A stretch of 64,000 bases of DNA from Micromonospora haikouensis (GTDB taxonomy: Bacteria > Actinomycetota > Actinomycetes > Mycobacteriales > Micromonosporaceae). The notes beneath the pieces are model-generated. The model saw nothing but the letters and a program-made list of their open reading frames with translations, was not told the DNA's origin and did not search any database. Location of the stretch: contig NZ_FMCW01000006.1 of assembly GCF_900091595.1 (NCBI RefSeq), positions 124,001 to 188,000 on the forward strand, given 5' to 3'. Shown in pieces: positions 47,663 through 57,953 of this stretch (the first letter of the stretch is position 1; every line of letters begins with the position of its first letter). A program made the translations under genes and the position numbers.

Positions 47663-50600
47663 GTGCTGTTCCGCAGACTGCGCTCCAACTTCGTCGACCG
47701 GCCCGCGTGTACCGGCGCGGAGCCGGGGCCGACCGTGCCGGCGGCCCGGACCGCCGAGGCGACCGGGCCCGACGTGGCCGAAGCCGAGGAGGTGGCGCCG
47801 GCCAGCCTCGACCCGGCGGCCGTCCCGCGCTGCTTCGGCCCGGTGCCCAACTTCGCCACCAGCCCGCTGCCGGTGCCGGTCCCCGCGCCCGACGAACGCG
47901 GCGGGGTCGCCCCCGGCACGGGCCTGCGCAAGTTCGTCGACGCGCTGCCCCGGCCCGGCGAGGGGGGCCGCACCGAGCTGGGCGGGTGGCTGCCGGTCGC
48001 CGTGCCGGACACCATCACGTGGCCGGGCTGCGACTACTACGAGATCGGCCTCCAGGAGTACGCCCAGCGCCTGCACCGCGACCTGCCCGCCACCCGGCTG
48101 CGCGGCTACCGGCAGCTCAACCTCGGCACCGACGGCACCGGGCACAACACGGTGGCCCCGCCCGACCGGCCGTACCTGTGCGGGCCGGTGATCGTGGCCC
48201 GGCGCGGCCGGCCGGTGCGGATCAAGTTCATCAACCAGCTGCCCACCGGCCGGGCCGGGGAGCTGTTCCTGCCCGTCGACGCGACGCTGGACGGGGCCGG
48301 GCCGGGCCCGCTGGACGGTCCGGCGCCCTACCCGCAGAACCGGGCGGTGCCGCACCTGTACGGCGGGCAGACCGGCTGGATCAGCGCCGGCAACCCGTGG
48401 CAGTGGGTGACGCCGGCCGGGGAGATCACGCCGTACCCGACGGGGGTGGGGTTGACCCACGTGCCGGACATGCCGCCGCCCGGCCCGGGGGCGACCACGC
48501 TCTACTACCCCAACGAGCAGAGCGGCCGGCTCATGTGGCTGCACGACAACACCCTCGGCCTGTCCCGGCTCACCGTCTGCTCCGGGCAGCTCGCCGTCTA
48601 TCTGCTCACCGACGAGGCCGAGGAGGGCCTCGTCGCCGACGGGGTGCTGCCCGCCGAGCAGCTCCCGCTGGTGGTCACCGACCGCACGTTCGTGCCCGAC
48701 GACACGCAGCTCGCCGGCCAGGACCCGACGTGGGACCGGGACCGCTGGGGGGCCCGGGGCAGCCTCTGGCACCCGCACGTCTACCAGCCCCGGCAGCACC
48801 CGTCCCACCCGTCGGGGACGAACCCGACCGGCCGCTGGGACTACGGCCCGTGGACCCGCCCCGCGCAGCCGGCCGACGTGCCGCCGGGCCGGCCCGGCCC
48901 CGACGACGCGCAGCCGGCGACCGCGCCGGGGGCCACGGGCGGGCCCGTGCCGAACCCGCACCACGATCCCGTCGCCGACCCCGACGAGCCGCCGCTGGCC
49001 CCGGGCGTGCCGCACCCGTCGGCGGTGCCCGAGGCGTACGGGGACACCCCGCTGGTCAACGGCGTCGCGTACCCGTACCTGACGGTCGCGCCGAAGGCGT
49101 ACCGGTTGCGGATCCTCAACGCCTGCGCGGACCGCTCCCTCAACCTCCAGCTCTACCGGGCCCGCTCCGACGGCCCGATGTGGGACGCGGACGGCGGGCT
49201 GCTCGACGCCGACGCGGGCGAGGTGCCGATGGTGGAGGCCGCCCGCGCGCCCGGCCGCCCGCCGCACTGGCCCGTGGACGGCCGCGACGGCGGGGTGCCC
49301 GACCCGGCCGCCGCCGGGCCGGCGCTGATCCAGGTCGGCAACGAGTGCGGCCTGCTGCCGGCCCCGGCGGTGCTGCCGAACCGGCCGGTCGGCTACCGGT
49401 ACGACCGGCAGGACCCGACGGTGCTCAACGTCGACGGGCACACCCTGCTGCTCGCCCCCGGGGAGCGGGCCGACGTCGTCGTCGACTTCTCGGCCGTCCC
49501 GCCCGGGTCCACCCTGATCCTCTACAACGACTGCCCGGCCCCGCTGCCCCGCTTCGACCCCCGCAACGACCACCACACGGGCGCCCCGGACCGCACCGCC
49601 GTGGGCGGCGTCTCCGGCACCCTGCCCGGGTACGGGCCGAACACCCGCACCCTGCTCCAGTTCCGGGTGGCCGGCGAGCCGGCCGAGCCGTACGACCTCG
49701 ACCGGCTGGCCGAGCGGCTGCCCGGCGCGTACGCGGCCAGCCAGCGCCCGCCGATCGTGCCGCAACCGGCGTACGACCGCGCGTTCGGCACCCGCACGGC
49801 CCGGGAGACGGTCGGCACGGCGCACGCCATCGCGGTCAGCTTCACCCCGGTCGGCGCCGCCGCGCCGGTGACGCTGCCGCTGACGGTGAAGGTGGTGCAG
49901 CACGTCTTCGACCCGGCGTACGGGCGGGTCGCCGGCCGGCTCGGGGTGGCCCACCCGCACGCCGGGCCGCTGGGTCCGGCCACCCTGCCGCTCGGGCCGG
50001 TCGACCCGGCCACCGAGACGCTGGTGATCGCCGACCCGACGGTGCAGGTCGGCGCGCCCGCCGACGGCACCCAGCTCTGGCGGATCGTCGGCAACACCCC
50101 GCAGACTCACCCCGTGCACGTCGGCGGCTGCGACGTGCAGGTGGTCAACCGGGTCGGCTGGGACGGGGCGATCCGCCCGCCCGAGCCCAACGAGCTGGGC
50201 TGGAAGGAGACGGTGCGGGTCAACCCCCGCGAGGACGTGATCGTGGCGCTGCGGCCGGTCGCCCCCGCCCTGCCGTTCAAGATCGGCGACAGCGTACGGC
50301 TGCTCGACCCGACCCGCCCGGCCGGCGCCCGGATCGGCTCCACGGCCGTCAGCCCCGTCGACGGGCGGCCGGCGGCGGTGGTCAACCAGCTGGTCAACAT
50401 GGGGTGGGAGTACCGCTGGCACAGCCAGCTCGCCGGCCACCGCGACCAGGGCATGAGCCGCCCGCTGGTGCTGCGGGTCGCCCCGCTCGCCCCGACCGGG
50501 CTGACCGCCACGCCGGTGCCCGGATCGGCGACCGTGCTGCCGGCGATCGCGCTGACCTGGACCGGCAACGGCGGCCGGCCCCCGGCCAGCAGCCACCTGC

Positions 50601-51355
50601 TCCAGCGGGCCACCGACGTCGCGTTCACCGAGGGGGTCACCGCGATCACCGTGGCCGCCGCCGCGACCCGGTACACCGACTCCACGGTCACCCCCGGCGT
50701 CACCTACCACTACCGGATCCGGGCGGAGAACGAGGTGAGCTGCTCGGCCTGGTCCAACGGCGTGCCGGCGTCGGTACGCCTCGCCGCGCCCACCGGGCTG
50801 GCCGCGGTGATCCCGCCGGCCGCCCCGCTGCGGGTGGCGCTGCGCTGGGCGAACCGCTCCTTCGCCACCGGCGTCGACGTGCAACGGGCCACCAACCCGA
50901 CGTTCACCAGCGGCCCCGCCACCACGGCCGTCGGGGTGCAGGAGCAGCACGTGGACGCCGTCGTCGCCCCGGAGACCACCTACTACTACCGGGTGCGCAC
51001 CACGTACCTGGGGGTCGCGTCGCCGTGGTCGACGGTCGCCGCCGTCACCAGCCCGCCCCGGCCGGCCGCGCCGACCGGGCTGACCGCCGTCGCGAGCGCC
51101 CCCGCGCCGGACACCGCGACGGTGACGCTGACCTGGGCGGCGGACCCGCCGGGCGGCCCGGGGGCCGGGTTCCTGGTGCAGCGGGCGGTCGACCCGGCGT
51201 TCGAGCGGGAGGTCGCCGCGTTCACGGTGCACGGGCGGGGGTTCGTCAACACCGGCCTGGCCCGGGGCGTGACCTACCACTACCGGGTGCGGGCCGGCAA
51301 CGTCGTCGGCAACTCCCCGTTCACCCCGGCGGTCGCCGTGACCACGCCCGGGTGA
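47663..51355 (+). CDS. Multicopper-oxidase-like protein with three fibronectin III domains
   Basis: This 1230-residue protein aligns with CotA-type bacterial multicopper oxidases over the first 950 residues, followed by three fibronectin type III domains (about 955-1230), each ending in YHYR or YYYR. No signal peptide is seen. The copper motifs are damaged: PHLYGGQ replaces the usual HLHGG, LHDNTLG replaces HDHAMG, HPVHVGG replaces HPIHLH, and WHSQLAGHRDQGM replaces the HCHxLxH-D-M cluster, so the type 1 Cys is Ser and one His of each pair is gone. It may be a structural or binding protein rather than an oxidase. The GTG at 47663 follows GGGGAGAG. Confidence 0.8.
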   Translation: MLFRRLRSNFVDRPACTGAEPGPTVPAARTAEATGPDVAEAEEVAPASLDPAAVPRCFGPVPNFATSPLPVPVPAPDERGGVAPGTGLRKFVDALPRPGEGGRTELGGWLPVAVPDTITWPGCDYYEIGLQEYAQRLHRDLPATRLRGYRQLNLGTDGTGHNTVAPPDRPYLCGPVIVARRGRPVRIKFINQLPTGRAGELFLPVDATLDGAGPGPLDGPAPYPQNRAVPHLYGGQTGWISAGNPWQWVTPAGEITPYPTGVGLTHVPDMPPPGPGATTLYYPNEQSGRLMWLHDNTLGLSRLTVCSGQLAVYLLTDEAEEGLVADGVLPAEQLPLVVTDRTFVPDDTQLAGQDPTWDRDRWGARGSLWHPHVYQPRQHPSHPSGTNPTGRWDYGPWTRPAQPADVPPGRPGPDDAQPATAPGATGGPVPNPHHDPVADPDEPPLAPGVPHPSAVPEAYGDTPLVNGVAYPYLTVAPKAYRLRILNACADRSLNLQLYRARSDGPMWDADGGLLDADAGEVPMVEAARAPGRPPHWPVDGRDGGVPDPAAAGPALIQVGNECGLLPAPAVLPNRPVGYRYDRQDPTVLNVDGHTLLLAPGERADVVVDFSAVPPGSTLILYNDCPAPLPRFDPRNDHHTGAPDRTAVGGVSGTLPGYGPNTRTLLQFRVAGEPAEPYDLDRLAERLPGAYAASQRPPIVPQPAYDRAFGTRTARETVGTAHAIAVSFTPVGAAAPVTLPLTVKVVQHVFDPAYGRVAGRLGVAHPHAGPLGPATLPLGPVDPATETLVIADPTVQVGAPADGTQLWRIVGNTPQTHPVHVGGCDVQVVNRVGWDGAIRPPEPNELGWKETVRVNPREDVIVALRPVAPALPFKIGDSVRLLDPTRPAGARIGSTAVSPVDGRPAAVVNQLVNMGWEYRWHSQLAGHRDQGMSRPLVLRVAPLAPTGLTATPVPGSATVLPAIALTWTGNGGRPPASSHLLQRATDVAFTEGVTAITVAAAATRYTDSTVTPGVTYHYRIRAENEVSCSAWSNGVPASVRLAAPTGLAAVIPPAAPLRVALRWANRSFATGVDVQRATNPTFTSGPATTAVGVQEQHVDAVVAPETTYYYRVRTTYLGVASPWSTVAAVTSPPRPAAPTGLTAVASAPAPDTATVTLTWAADPPGGPGAGFLVQRAVDPAFEREVAAFTVHGRGFVNTGLARGVTYHYRVRAGNVVGNSPFTPAVAVTTPG

Positions 51356-51362
51356 CGCCGGG

Positions 51363-52196
51363 TCAGTGGGTGGGGGTGCGCAGCGGGTCGCCGACGGTGC
51401 GCAGGGGCTCGCCGACGGTGCGCAGCTCGGCCAGCGCCGACGCCACCCCGTGCAGCAGGTCCGTCGCCTCGGCGAGCCGGGACGCGGCGGCCTGCTCGCT
51501 GGCGGCCCGGCCGCCGAGGTGACCGGCGTCGGAGCGGGCGTCCTCGGCGAGGTAGCCGGCGGCGGCCACCACCAGCCGCTCGTACGCCGCCACCCCGCTC
51601 TCCAGCTGCGCGGACAGCTCACGGTGGGCCTCGGCAAGGGGGGCGCGGGCGTCGGCGGGGGCGAGCCGCAGGGCCCGCTCGACGCTGGCGACCCGCCCCG
51701 CCAGCTCGCGCAGCGACCGGTCGGCGGCGGCGGCCTCGGACACCGCCGGCTCGGCCAGGCCGGTCAGCCGGCCGGTCATCCCGCCGAGAGTGAGCGCGGC
51801 CCGGTCCAGCCGGGCCCACGGCTCGGCCACGCTGGTGCCGCGCAGGGCCAGCCGGGACCGGGCGCGGCGCACCTCCGCCACCACCCCCTGCCCGGCGGGG
51901 AGCCGCTCCACGGCGGCAACGAGCCGGGCCCGGGACCGGGCCGCGGCCTCGGCCGGGTCGAGGGCCGGGGGCGCGGGGCGCGCCGCGAGGGCCCGCAGGT
52001 CGATCCACCGCCAGGCGGCCAGGGCCACCGCGCTGCCGGCCGCGCCGGCCCACGCCGCGTCGGGCAGACCCAGCCCGGCGTACGGGGTGAGCACCGCCGC
52101 CGCCCCGGTCAGCCCGCCGCCCAGCACGCTCCACCGGCGGGCGGACCGCCGCAGCCTGCGCAGCTGGCGGAAGTATCGTGCTCGCTCGTCTGCCAC
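51363..52196 (-). CDS. pspM: Phage-shock-associated membrane protein (PspM-like)
   Basis: This 277-residue protein has two transmembrane segments near its N-terminus (VLGGGLTGAAAVLTPYAGLG and AGAAGSAVALAAWRW) and a long helical cytoplasmic region. Its position directly downstream of pspA and clgR matches PspM of mycobacteria and corynebacteria, which anchors the phage-shock response. Near the C-terminus LRTVGEP and LRTVGDP repeat (51366-51425). The GTG at 52196 follows GAGGAGG. Assignment rests on gene order plus topology, since PspM is poorly conserved. Confidence 0.68.
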   Translation of the reverse strand: MADERARYFRQLRRLRRSARRWSVLGGGLTGAAAVLTPYAGLGLPDAAWAGAAGSAVALAAWRWIDLRALAARPAPPALDPAEAAARSRARLVAAVERLPAGQGVVAEVRRARSRLALRGTSVAEPWARLDRAALTLGGMTGRLTGLAEPAVSEAAAADRSLRELAGRVASVERALRLAPADARAPLAEAHRELSAQLESGVAAYERLVVAAAGYLAEDARSDAGHLGGRAASEQAAASRLAEATDLLHGVASALAELRTVGEPLRTVGDPLRTPTH

Positions 52197-52266
52197 CCGT
52201 GCCTCCTCGTTCCGGCCGCCGGGTCGGCGGTGCCGGGGCCGCCCGGCCGGCGGCCGTCGGTGCCGC

Positions 52267-53148
52267 TCAGCCGGCGGTGCTGGTGTCCCCGGTGCCGCGG
52301 TCCTGGCCCATGCTGGCCCGGAGCTGGTCGAGCCGGGCCGCGGCGGCCGGGTCGACGGCCGGGGCGGCGGGCGCGGCCTGCCCCTGCTGCCCCACGGCCG
52401 GGCGGTCCTGCCGGCCGGCGAGCTGCTCGCCGGCCATGCTCGCGCGGATCTGCTCCAGCCGGGACGAGCCGGCCGAGTCCAGGGACGCCTTCTGGATCTC
52501 CAGCATCCGGCCCTCGACGGAGTTGCCGGCCAGCTCGGCGCGGCCCATCGCGGTGGCGTAGCGCTGCTCGATGCGGTCCCGCACCGCGTCCAGGGACGGG
52601 GTGCTGCCGGAGGCGGTGAGCGACGACATCGACTCCAGCGACTGGGCCACGCTCTCCTGCATCTTGGCCTGTTCGAGCTGGCTGAGCAGCTTGGTGCGCT
52701 CGGCCAGCTTCTGCTGGAGGATCATCGAGTTGTTCTCCACCGCCCGGCGGGCCTGCGCGGCGGCGCCGAGCGCCTGGTCGTGCAGGGTCTTCAGGTCCTC
52801 GGTGGCCTGCTCGGCGGAGACGAGCTGGGTGGCGAGGACCTGGGCGGTCTGCTCGTACTTGCCGGCCTCCGCCTCGTCGCCCCGGGCGCGGGCCTGGTCG
52901 GCGAGGACCAGGGCCTGCCGGGCGTTGCCCTGGAGCCGCTCGACCTCGGTCATCTGGCGGGACAGCTTCATCTCCAGCTGCCGCTGGTTGCCGATCACCG
53001 CCGCCGCCTGCTGCACCAGCGCCTGGTGCTGGCGCTGCGCCTCCTCGATCGCCTGCTGGATCTGCACCTTGGGGTCGGCGTGTTCGTCGATCCGGGCACC
53101 GAAGAGCGCCATCAGGTATTTCCAGCCCTTGACGAACGGGTTCGCCAT
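52267..53148 (-). CDS. pspA: Phage shock protein A (PspA)
   Basis: PspA is a peripheral membrane protein of the IM30/PspA family that protects the cell membrane under envelope stress. The 293-residue protein has a long coiled-coil core (about 20-225), starts [17 protein letters not shown] (an amphipathic membrane-binding helix), and contains [21 protein letters not shown]. The C-terminal 70 residues are linker-like and Ala/Gln/Asp-rich. ATG at 53148. It lies between clgR and pspM, the actinobacterial arrangement, so ClgR is a likely activator. Confidence 0.92.
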   Translation of the reverse strand: MANPFVKGWKYLMALFGARIDEHADPKVQIQQAIEEAQRQHQALVQQAAAVIGNQRQLEMKLSRQMTEVERLQGNARQALVLADQARARGDEAEAGKYEQTAQVLATQLVSAEQATEDLKTLHDQALGAAAQARRAVENNSMILQQKLAERTKLLSQLEQAKMQESVAQSLESMSSLTASGSTPSLDAVRDRIEQRYATAMGRAELAGNSVEGRMLEIQKASLDSAGSSRLEQIRASMAGEQLAGRQDRPAVGQQGQAAPAAPAVDPAAAARLDQLRASMGQDRGTGDTSTAG

Positions 53149-53239
53149 CTCCGCGGTATCCCCTCAGTAGAGTCGCGCCGCCCCGGCCGGGCCGGGCGGT
53201 CCGGCCGGTGGTCGTGCGGCGGTGACCCCCATCGTCCCA

Positions 53240-53257
53240 GCCGGGCGCCAGCCCGGC
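53240..53257 (-). terminator. Hairpin between clgR and pspA
   Basis: GCCGGGC (53240-53246) pairs with GCCCGGC (53251-53257) across a 4-base loop, in the 208-base gap between the clgR stop and the pspA start. It may attenuate read-through from clgR. Confidence 0.4.
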
Positions 53258-53356
53258 ATCCGTACGTCACCGGCGGCACGCCACCGTCTGATCAACAGTA
53301 CGCGGCGCGGGAAAGCCCGACCACGTCCTCGGGCGACCTGTGGGCAGGCGGTGGGA

Positions 53357-53815
53357 TCAGGCGGCGCAGACGACGTCGCGGTCGCGCTCGGCGGGGCGCA
53401 CGCGGGTGCGCAGGGTCGCCTTCAGCGGCGAGTCCTGGTGCACCGCCACGGCCACCGGGCCGCCGGAGGTGACCTGCCGGACGCCCCGGCCGGTCGACTT
53501 GCGCACCGAGGCGCGGGCCACGGGGGACTCGACCGGCTCGGCCGGCTCGTCCTGCACCGGCACCAGCACGCCGGGAAGCTGCTCGGCGAGCGCCACCGTG
53601 TCGCTGACCTCGCGCAGCAGCTCGGAGAGGCGGGCGCCGAGGGCGTCGCAGATGGCGGCCAGCAGCTCGCTGGAGGGCTCCTTCTGGCCGCGCTCGATCT
53701 CGGACAGGTAGCCCAGGCTGACGTTGGCCGCGGAGGAGACCTCGCGCAGGGTGCGGTGCTGCCCCTGCCGGCGCGCCCGCAGTGCGTCACCGATCACCCG
53801 GCGTAGCAGGACCAT
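53357..53815 (-). CDS. clgR: ClgR-type transcriptional activator
   Basis: ClgR is an XRE-family activator of clp protease and phage-shock genes in actinobacteria. The 152-residue protein has the helix-turn-helix [28 protein letters not shown] (about 20-47), then [17 protein letters not shown], and a C-terminal tail ending DVVCAA. Clp-processed ClgR proteins of Streptomyces end in Ala-Ala, so this tail may act as a degradation tag. The ATG at 53815 is preceded by GGGGAGGTG, an excellent site; the frame extends to 53848 but is unlikely to be used. Confidence 0.88.
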   Translation of the reverse strand: MVLLRRVIGDALRARRQGQHRTLREVSSAANVSLGYLSEIERGQKEPSSELLAAICDALGARLSELLREVSDTVALAEQLPGVLVPVQDEPAEPVESPVARASVRKSTGRGVRQVTSGGPVAVAVHQDSPLKATLRTRVRPAERDRDVVCAA

Positions 53816-53971
53816 CGCACCTCCCCTGACGGGTCTCACCCTCTTCACCGACGCCGTGCCGGCGCGGCGTGCCGCCCCGGCGTCGACGCCACGCGTCGGA
53901 GCCTTCCCGCAACCGTACCCGCTGCGGGCCCCGGTGACATCCCACCCCGCCCGTCCTTCTGCCCGACAGGC

Positions 53972-54547
53972 TCAGCGGCGGGCCGCCCCGGCGGGCGCGG
54001 CGTCGCCGTCGCCGGCCTCCGGCGCGCCCGCCCCGGGGACCGGCCCCGCCGCGTCGATCCGCTCGGCGAGCAGCCGCAACGCCTCGATCACCGCGGCGGT
54101 CCGGATGTGGTCGCGGCCCCCGTCGAGGTCGAGCCGGCGGACCTCGGCGCCGGCCGGCCCGGCCACCGCGACGTAGACCAGCCCGACGGGCTTGCCGTCC
54201 TGCGGCTGCGGCCCGGCCACGCCGGTGGTGGCGAGCCCCCAGTCCGCGCCGCAGCGCCGCCGGCCGCCCTCGGCCAGGGCGCGGGCCACGTCCGGGTCGA
54301 CCGGGCCGCGCTCGGCCAGCAGGTCCTCCGGTACGCCCGCCAGCACCGACTTCAGCTCGGTGGCGTAGACGACCAGGCCGCCCCGGTAGACGCCGCTGAC
54401 CCCGGCGATCTCCACCACCGAGGCGGAGAGCAGCCCACCGGTGAGCGACTCGACGGTGGCGAGCGTCTCGTGTCGCTCGGCGAGGCGGTGCACCACGCCG
54501 GCCGCCGGGCTGCCCACCGGCCGGTGCCCGTTCGCGTCAGTTCCCAT
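53972..54547 (-). CDS. pncC: Nicotinamide-nucleotide amidase (PncC/CinA C-terminal type)
   Basis: The 191-residue protein is the CinA C-terminal domain alone. It deamidates nicotinamide mononucleotide to nicotinate mononucleotide in the NAD salvage cycle. Characteristic are ATVESLTGGLLSASVV, GVYRGGLVVYATELK and ATTGVAGPQPQDGKPVG. There is no N-terminal MoaB-like domain, so it is not a full CinA. The ATG at 54547 begins MGTDANG. It is in the conserved rimO-pgsA-pncC-clgR order. Confidence 0.9.
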   Translation of the reverse strand: MGTDANGHRPVGSPAAGVVHRLAERHETLATVESLTGGLLSASVVEIAGVSGVYRGGLVVYATELKSVLAGVPEDLLAERGPVDPDVARALAEGGRRRCGADWGLATTGVAGPQPQDGKPVGLVYVAVAGPAGAEVRRLDLDGGRDHIRTAAVIEALRLLAERIDAAGPVPGAGAPEAGDGDAAPAGAARR

Positions 54548-54597
54548 GGAAACGTCCCTTTCCCCGCGCCGGCCGGTCTACGCGTCCCCGCGCCGGT

Positions 54598-55281
54598 CTA
54601 CGCATCCTCGCGGGCGGGCCGGCGCAGGCGCAGCGCCTGGGCCACGTAGTCGAAGCCGGTGACCACCGTGACGCCGACGGCGGCTGCCATCAGCCAGGGG
54701 CCGACGGCGGCGAGCCCGGCCGGCATCGGCCACAGGTACCAGGTGATGGCCAGGATCTGCAGCGCCGTCTTGATCTTGCCACCCCGGCTGGCCGCGATGA
54801 CGCCGTGCCGGATCACCCAGAACCGCAGCGCCGTGATGCCCAGCTCCCGCACCAGGATGACGCCGGTCACCCACCAGGGCAGCAGGTCGTACCAGGACAG
54901 CAGCAGCAGGGCCGCGCCGGTGAGCGCCTTGTCGGCGATCGGGTCGGCCACCTTGCCGACCGAGGTGACCAGGCCGAAGCGGCGGGCGATCCAGCCGTCC
55001 ACCAGGTCGGTGACCGAGGCGACGGCGAAGATCAGGCAGGCCGCGATCCGCCACCCGGCGTGGGTCGCGCCGGAGGCGACCACCGAGGCCGCGAAGACCG
55101 GCACCAGCACCAGCCGCAGCAGGGTCAGCCCGTTGGCCGCGTTGAGCACCGGGACCCGGGCGACCACCGGCGGCTGCGCCGGCTCCGCCGCCGGCGTCAC
55201 CGACGCACCCCGCTCGGGCTGCCGCGGCGAACCTGACACCGCACCACGTGGCTCCCCCGCCTTCTCAGGGCCCGCCGTCAC
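54598..55281 (-). CDS. pgsA: CDP-diacylglycerol-glycerol-3-phosphate phosphatidyltransferase
   Basis: This membrane enzyme makes phosphatidylglycerophosphate or a related phospholipid. The 227-residue protein has the CDP-alcohol transferase motif: [10 protein letters not shown] followed by G and D/D in [11 protein letters not shown], plus about five helices. A 40-residue basic, Pro-rich region precedes the first helix. The GTG at 55281 overlaps the rimO stop, so the genes are coupled; an internal start further on is possible. Whether it makes PGP or another CDP-alcohol product is not fixed by sequence. Confidence 0.88.
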   Translation of the reverse strand: MTAGPEKAGEPRGAVSGSPRQPERGASVTPAAEPAQPPVVARVPVLNAANGLTLLRLVLVPVFAASVVASGATHAGWRIAACLIFAVASVTDLVDGWIARRFGLVTSVGKVADPIADKALTGAALLLLSWYDLLPWWVTGVILVRELGITALRFWVIRHGVIAASRGGKIKTALQILAITWYLWPMPAGLAAVGPWLMAAAVGVTVVTGFDYVAQALRLRRPAREDA

Positions 55282-56777
55282 CGTGCCGCGCCGGGCGCAG
55301 CCGAGATCATCTCATCCGGGACGGCGACGAGGTCCACCCCTTCGGTGGCGGTCACCGTGGCGCGCACGAGGTCGCCGGGGCGCAGCGCCGCCAGGTCCAC
55401 CCCGCCGTCGGCCGGGGCGACCAGGGTGGTGGAGCCGTCCACCTCGGGGGCCTGGTGCGCCGCCCGGCCCTCGACCACACCGTCGTCGACCGAGTCGACC
55501 AGCACCTCGACCGTGGAGCCGAGCCGCTCCTCGGCCCGCTGCGAGCACAGCTCGTCGGCGAGGGCGCTGAGCCGGTCGTACCGGCGCTTGATCGTCGCGG
55601 CGGAGACCTTGCCGGGCAGGCCGGCGGCCTCCGTGCCGTCCTCGTCGCTGTAGTCGAACATGCCGATCGCGTCGAGCCGGGCCGCGCTGAGGAACCGGAC
55701 CAGCTCGTCGACGTCGCCCCGGGTCTCGCCGGGGAAGCCGACGATGAAGTTGCTCCGCGCGCCGGCCTCCGGGGCCAGGGCGCGGGCGGCGGCCAGCAGC
55801 TCCAGGAACCGGTCGGTGGAGCCGAAGCGGCGCATCCGGCGCAGCACCGGCTCGCTGGAGTGCTGGAACGACAGGTCGAAGTACGGCGCGACGCCGGGTG
55901 TCGTGGCGATCGCCTCGACCAGGCCGGGGCGGGTCTCGGCGGGCTGGAGGTAGCTCGCCCGGACCCGGACGATCCCGTCGATCGCGGCGAGCTGCGGCAG
56001 CAGCTTCTCCAGCGCCCGGGGGTCGCCGAGGTCCTTGCCGTACGACGTCGAGTTCTCGCTGACCAGCACCAGCTCCCGCACGCCCGTCTTGGCCAGCCAC
56101 TCCGCCTCGGCGAGCAGCTCGTCGGGCGTACGCGAGACGAACGCGCCGCGGAAGGCGGGGATGGCGCAGAACGCGCAGCGGCGGTCGCAACCACTGGCCA
56201 GCTTGAGCGACGCGACCGGGCCGGTGTCGAGCCGACGCCGCAGCACCTGCCGCAGGTGGGCCGGGGTGTGCTCGTCGGTGGTCACGGCGGCCCGGGGCGT
56301 GCCGTGGCCGGGCAGCGAGACGACGCTGTCGCGCCGGGCGACCGGGGTCAGCGGCAGCAGCTCCCGCCGGTCGCGCGGGGTGTGCGCGTCGAGCGCCTCG
56401 CCGGCGACGACCGCGTCGAGCCGGGCGGCGATGTCGGGGTAGTCGTCGAAGCTCAGCACCGCCTGCGCCTCGGGCAGGCTGTCGGCCAGCTCCCGGCCGT
56501 ACCGCTCGGCCATGCAGCCGGCCGCGACCACCTTCGCGCCGGTGTCGGCGGCGGCGAGCAGCGTCTGGATCGAGTCCTGCTTGGCCTTCTCGACGAAGCC
56601 GCAGGTGTTGACGACCACCACGTCGGCCCCCTCGCCGTCGGTGGTGACCTGCCAACCGTCGGCGTGCAGCCGGGCGGCCAACTCCTCCGAGTCGACCTCG
56701 TTGCGGGCGCAGCCCAGGGTCAGCAGGGCGACGCGGCGGCCGGCGGATTGCGGGGAGGGGGCGGTGGCAGACACCAT
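55278..56777 (-). CDS. rimO: Ribosomal protein S12 methylthiotransferase (RimO)
   Basis: RimO adds a methylthio group to an Asp of ribosomal protein S12 using radical SAM chemistry. The 499-residue protein has the N-terminal UPF0004 domain with [21 protein letters not shown] and AGCMAERYG, each giving a cluster Cys; the radical [11 protein letters not shown] triad; and a C-terminal TRAM domain. IPAFRGAF and [10 protein letters not shown] fit RimO more than MiaB. The ATG at 56777 begins [11 protein letters not shown]. It begins the coupled rimO-pgsA set. Confidence 0.92.
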   Translation of the reverse strand: MVSATAPSPQSAGRRVALLTLGCARNEVDSEELAARLHADGWQVTTDGEGADVVVVNTCGFVEKAKQDSIQTLLAAADTGAKVVAAGCMAERYGRELADSLPEAQAVLSFDDYPDIAARLDAVVAGEALDAHTPRDRRELLPLTPVARRDSVVSLPGHGTPRAAVTTDEHTPAHLRQVLRRRLDTGPVASLKLASGCDRRCAFCAIPAFRGAFVSRTPDELLAEAEWLAKTGVRELVLVSENSTSYGKDLGDPRALEKLLPQLAAIDGIVRVRASYLQPAETRPGLVEAIATTPGVAPYFDLSFQHSSEPVLRRMRRFGSTDRFLELLAAARALAPEAGARSNFIVGFPGETRGDVDELVRFLSAARLDAIGMFDYSDEDGTEAAGLPGKVSAATIKRRYDRLSALADELCSQRAEERLGSTVEVLVDSVDDGVVEGRAAHQAPEVDGSTTLVAPADGGVDLAALRPGDLVRATVTATEGVDLVAVPDEMISAAPGAAR

Positions 56778-56862
56778 CCGAGGGTACCGGGCGGGCGGAC
56801 GGCGGCCCGCAACGGCGGCCACCCGGATCGCCCCCGCACGTCGCCCGCCGTCCGGGGCCGGC

Positions 56863-57786
56863 TCAGGCCATCGCCGCGCCGACCCGGACCAGCCGGTCGA
56901 GCAGGAAGACCTCCGTGCCGGCCAGGCCGGTCGAGCAGAAGACCGACACCTGGTCCGCGCCGGTCCGGCCGGCGGCGTCGCCGGCCAGCACCGCGCCCAG
57001 GTCACCCAACCGCCCGGCGTACGCGGGCAGCGTCGCCAGCATCGGCGGGTCGTACGCCGCCGCCTGCGCCGGCGAGTCGGTGACCAGCACATCGGCGGCG
57101 TCCAGCAGGTCGGTGCCGAACTCGTGCCGGTCGACCTGCTTGAAGCCGACCGTGTTGACGTGGGTGCCGGGGGCCAGGTCGGCGGCGTCGAGCACGGGGG
57201 TGACGGCGGTGGTGGCGAGCACCACGACGTCGCGTTCCCGCACGGCGGCCCGCGCCGAGTCGACCGCCCGCGCCGGCACGTCCAGCTCGGCGCGGACGCG
57301 GGCGGCGAACGCCTCCCGCCGGGCGGCCGAGCGGCTGTGCACGGTGACCTCGCGCAGCGGGCGCACCGCGGCGGCGGCCCAGACCTGGGTCCACGCCTGC
57401 GTGCCCGAGCCGACCACGCCCAGCGTGACGGCGTCCGGCCGGGCCAGGGCGTCCACGGCGACCCCGCCGAGCCCCCCGGTACGCCGGGAGCCCAGCTCGT
57501 CCCCGACCGCGACCGCCCGCACCGCCCCGGTGCGCCCGTCGTGCAGCACGACCACCTGCTCGCCCTCCGGGTGCCCGAACGTGTCGTACGAGCGGAAGCC
57601 GTACCACTCGCCGGTGAGGTGCCCCGCGGTGAGCACCATCCGTCCCCCGCCCAGCGCCGCGGCGGCCCGGGGCGGGGCCACCAGGCGGCCGGCGTGCGTG
57701 GCGAGCAGGGCGTCGCGCATCGCGGCCACCGTGGTGGGGGCGTCCAGCGCGGCGGCGACGTCGGGGTCGGCGAAGAGCAGCGGCAT
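56863..57786 (-). CDS. Ornithine cyclodeaminase/mu-crystallin family protein
   Basis: This 307-residue NAD(P)-binding protein has [16 protein letters not shown] (nucleotide-binding glycine-rich loop), [23 protein letters not shown], and [16 protein letters not shown]. The family includes ornithine cyclodeaminases, alanine dehydrogenases and opine-type or ketimine reductases, so the reaction is uncertain. The ATG at 57786 (MPLLFADPD) is chosen because a promoter with a TTGACA box and a CAGTAT -10 (19-base spacer) places the transcript start almost at that codon, giving a leaderless message; a TTG at 57801 is the alternative. Confidence 0.82.
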   Translation of the reverse strand: MPLLFADPDVAAALDAPTTVAAMRDALLATHAGRLVAPPRAAAALGGGRMVLTAGHLTGEWYGFRSYDTFGHPEGEQVVVLHDGRTGAVRAVAVGDELGSRRTGGLGGVAVDALARPDAVTLGVVGSGTQAWTQVWAAAAVRPLREVTVHSRSAARREAFAARVRAELDVPARAVDSARAAVRERDVVVLATTAVTPVLDAADLAPGTHVNTVGFKQVDRHEFGTDLLDAADVLVTDSPAQAAAYDPPMLATLPAYAGRLGDLGAVLAGDAAGRTGADQVSVFCSTGLAGTEVFLLDRLVRVGAAMA

Positions 57787-57792
57787 GACCGA

Positions 57793-57823
57793 ATACTGCA
57801 ACTTGAAGTGAGGTTCATGTCAA
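57793..57823 (-). promoter_or_regulatory. MerR-type promoter of the ornithine-cyclodeaminase gene
   Basis: On the - strand TTGACA (57818-57823) and CAGTAT (57793-57798) are separated by a 19-base spacer containing the palindromic ACTTCAAGT. A lengthened spacer with a dyad between the two boxes is the hallmark of MerR-family activation. Confidence 0.6.
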
Positions 57824-57953
57824 TCGGTGGTGGTCCGGCTCACCCTCGGCGCCGCCCGGCCGGTGCTAACGTCGGTCGCGGCGGCCCCAGGGTCGCCCCG
57901 GACGAGTGGTGGGCGCCCCGCAGGTCCGGGCGCCGAAGCAGAGGTGTCGCGCC

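Noticed and set aside
47582..51637. A 1351-codon ORF antisense to the multicopper-oxidase-like gene
   Set aside because: Composition is Arg/Gly/Val-rich with no domain; the + strand protein has full domain structure.
57850..57953. A guanidine-III-like riboswitch before the SugE/Gdx gene
   Set aside because: CCGGACGAG matches the start of that class, but the second CCGG is followed directly by the pairing GCGCC, with no room for the conserved loop, so the pseudoknot cannot form.
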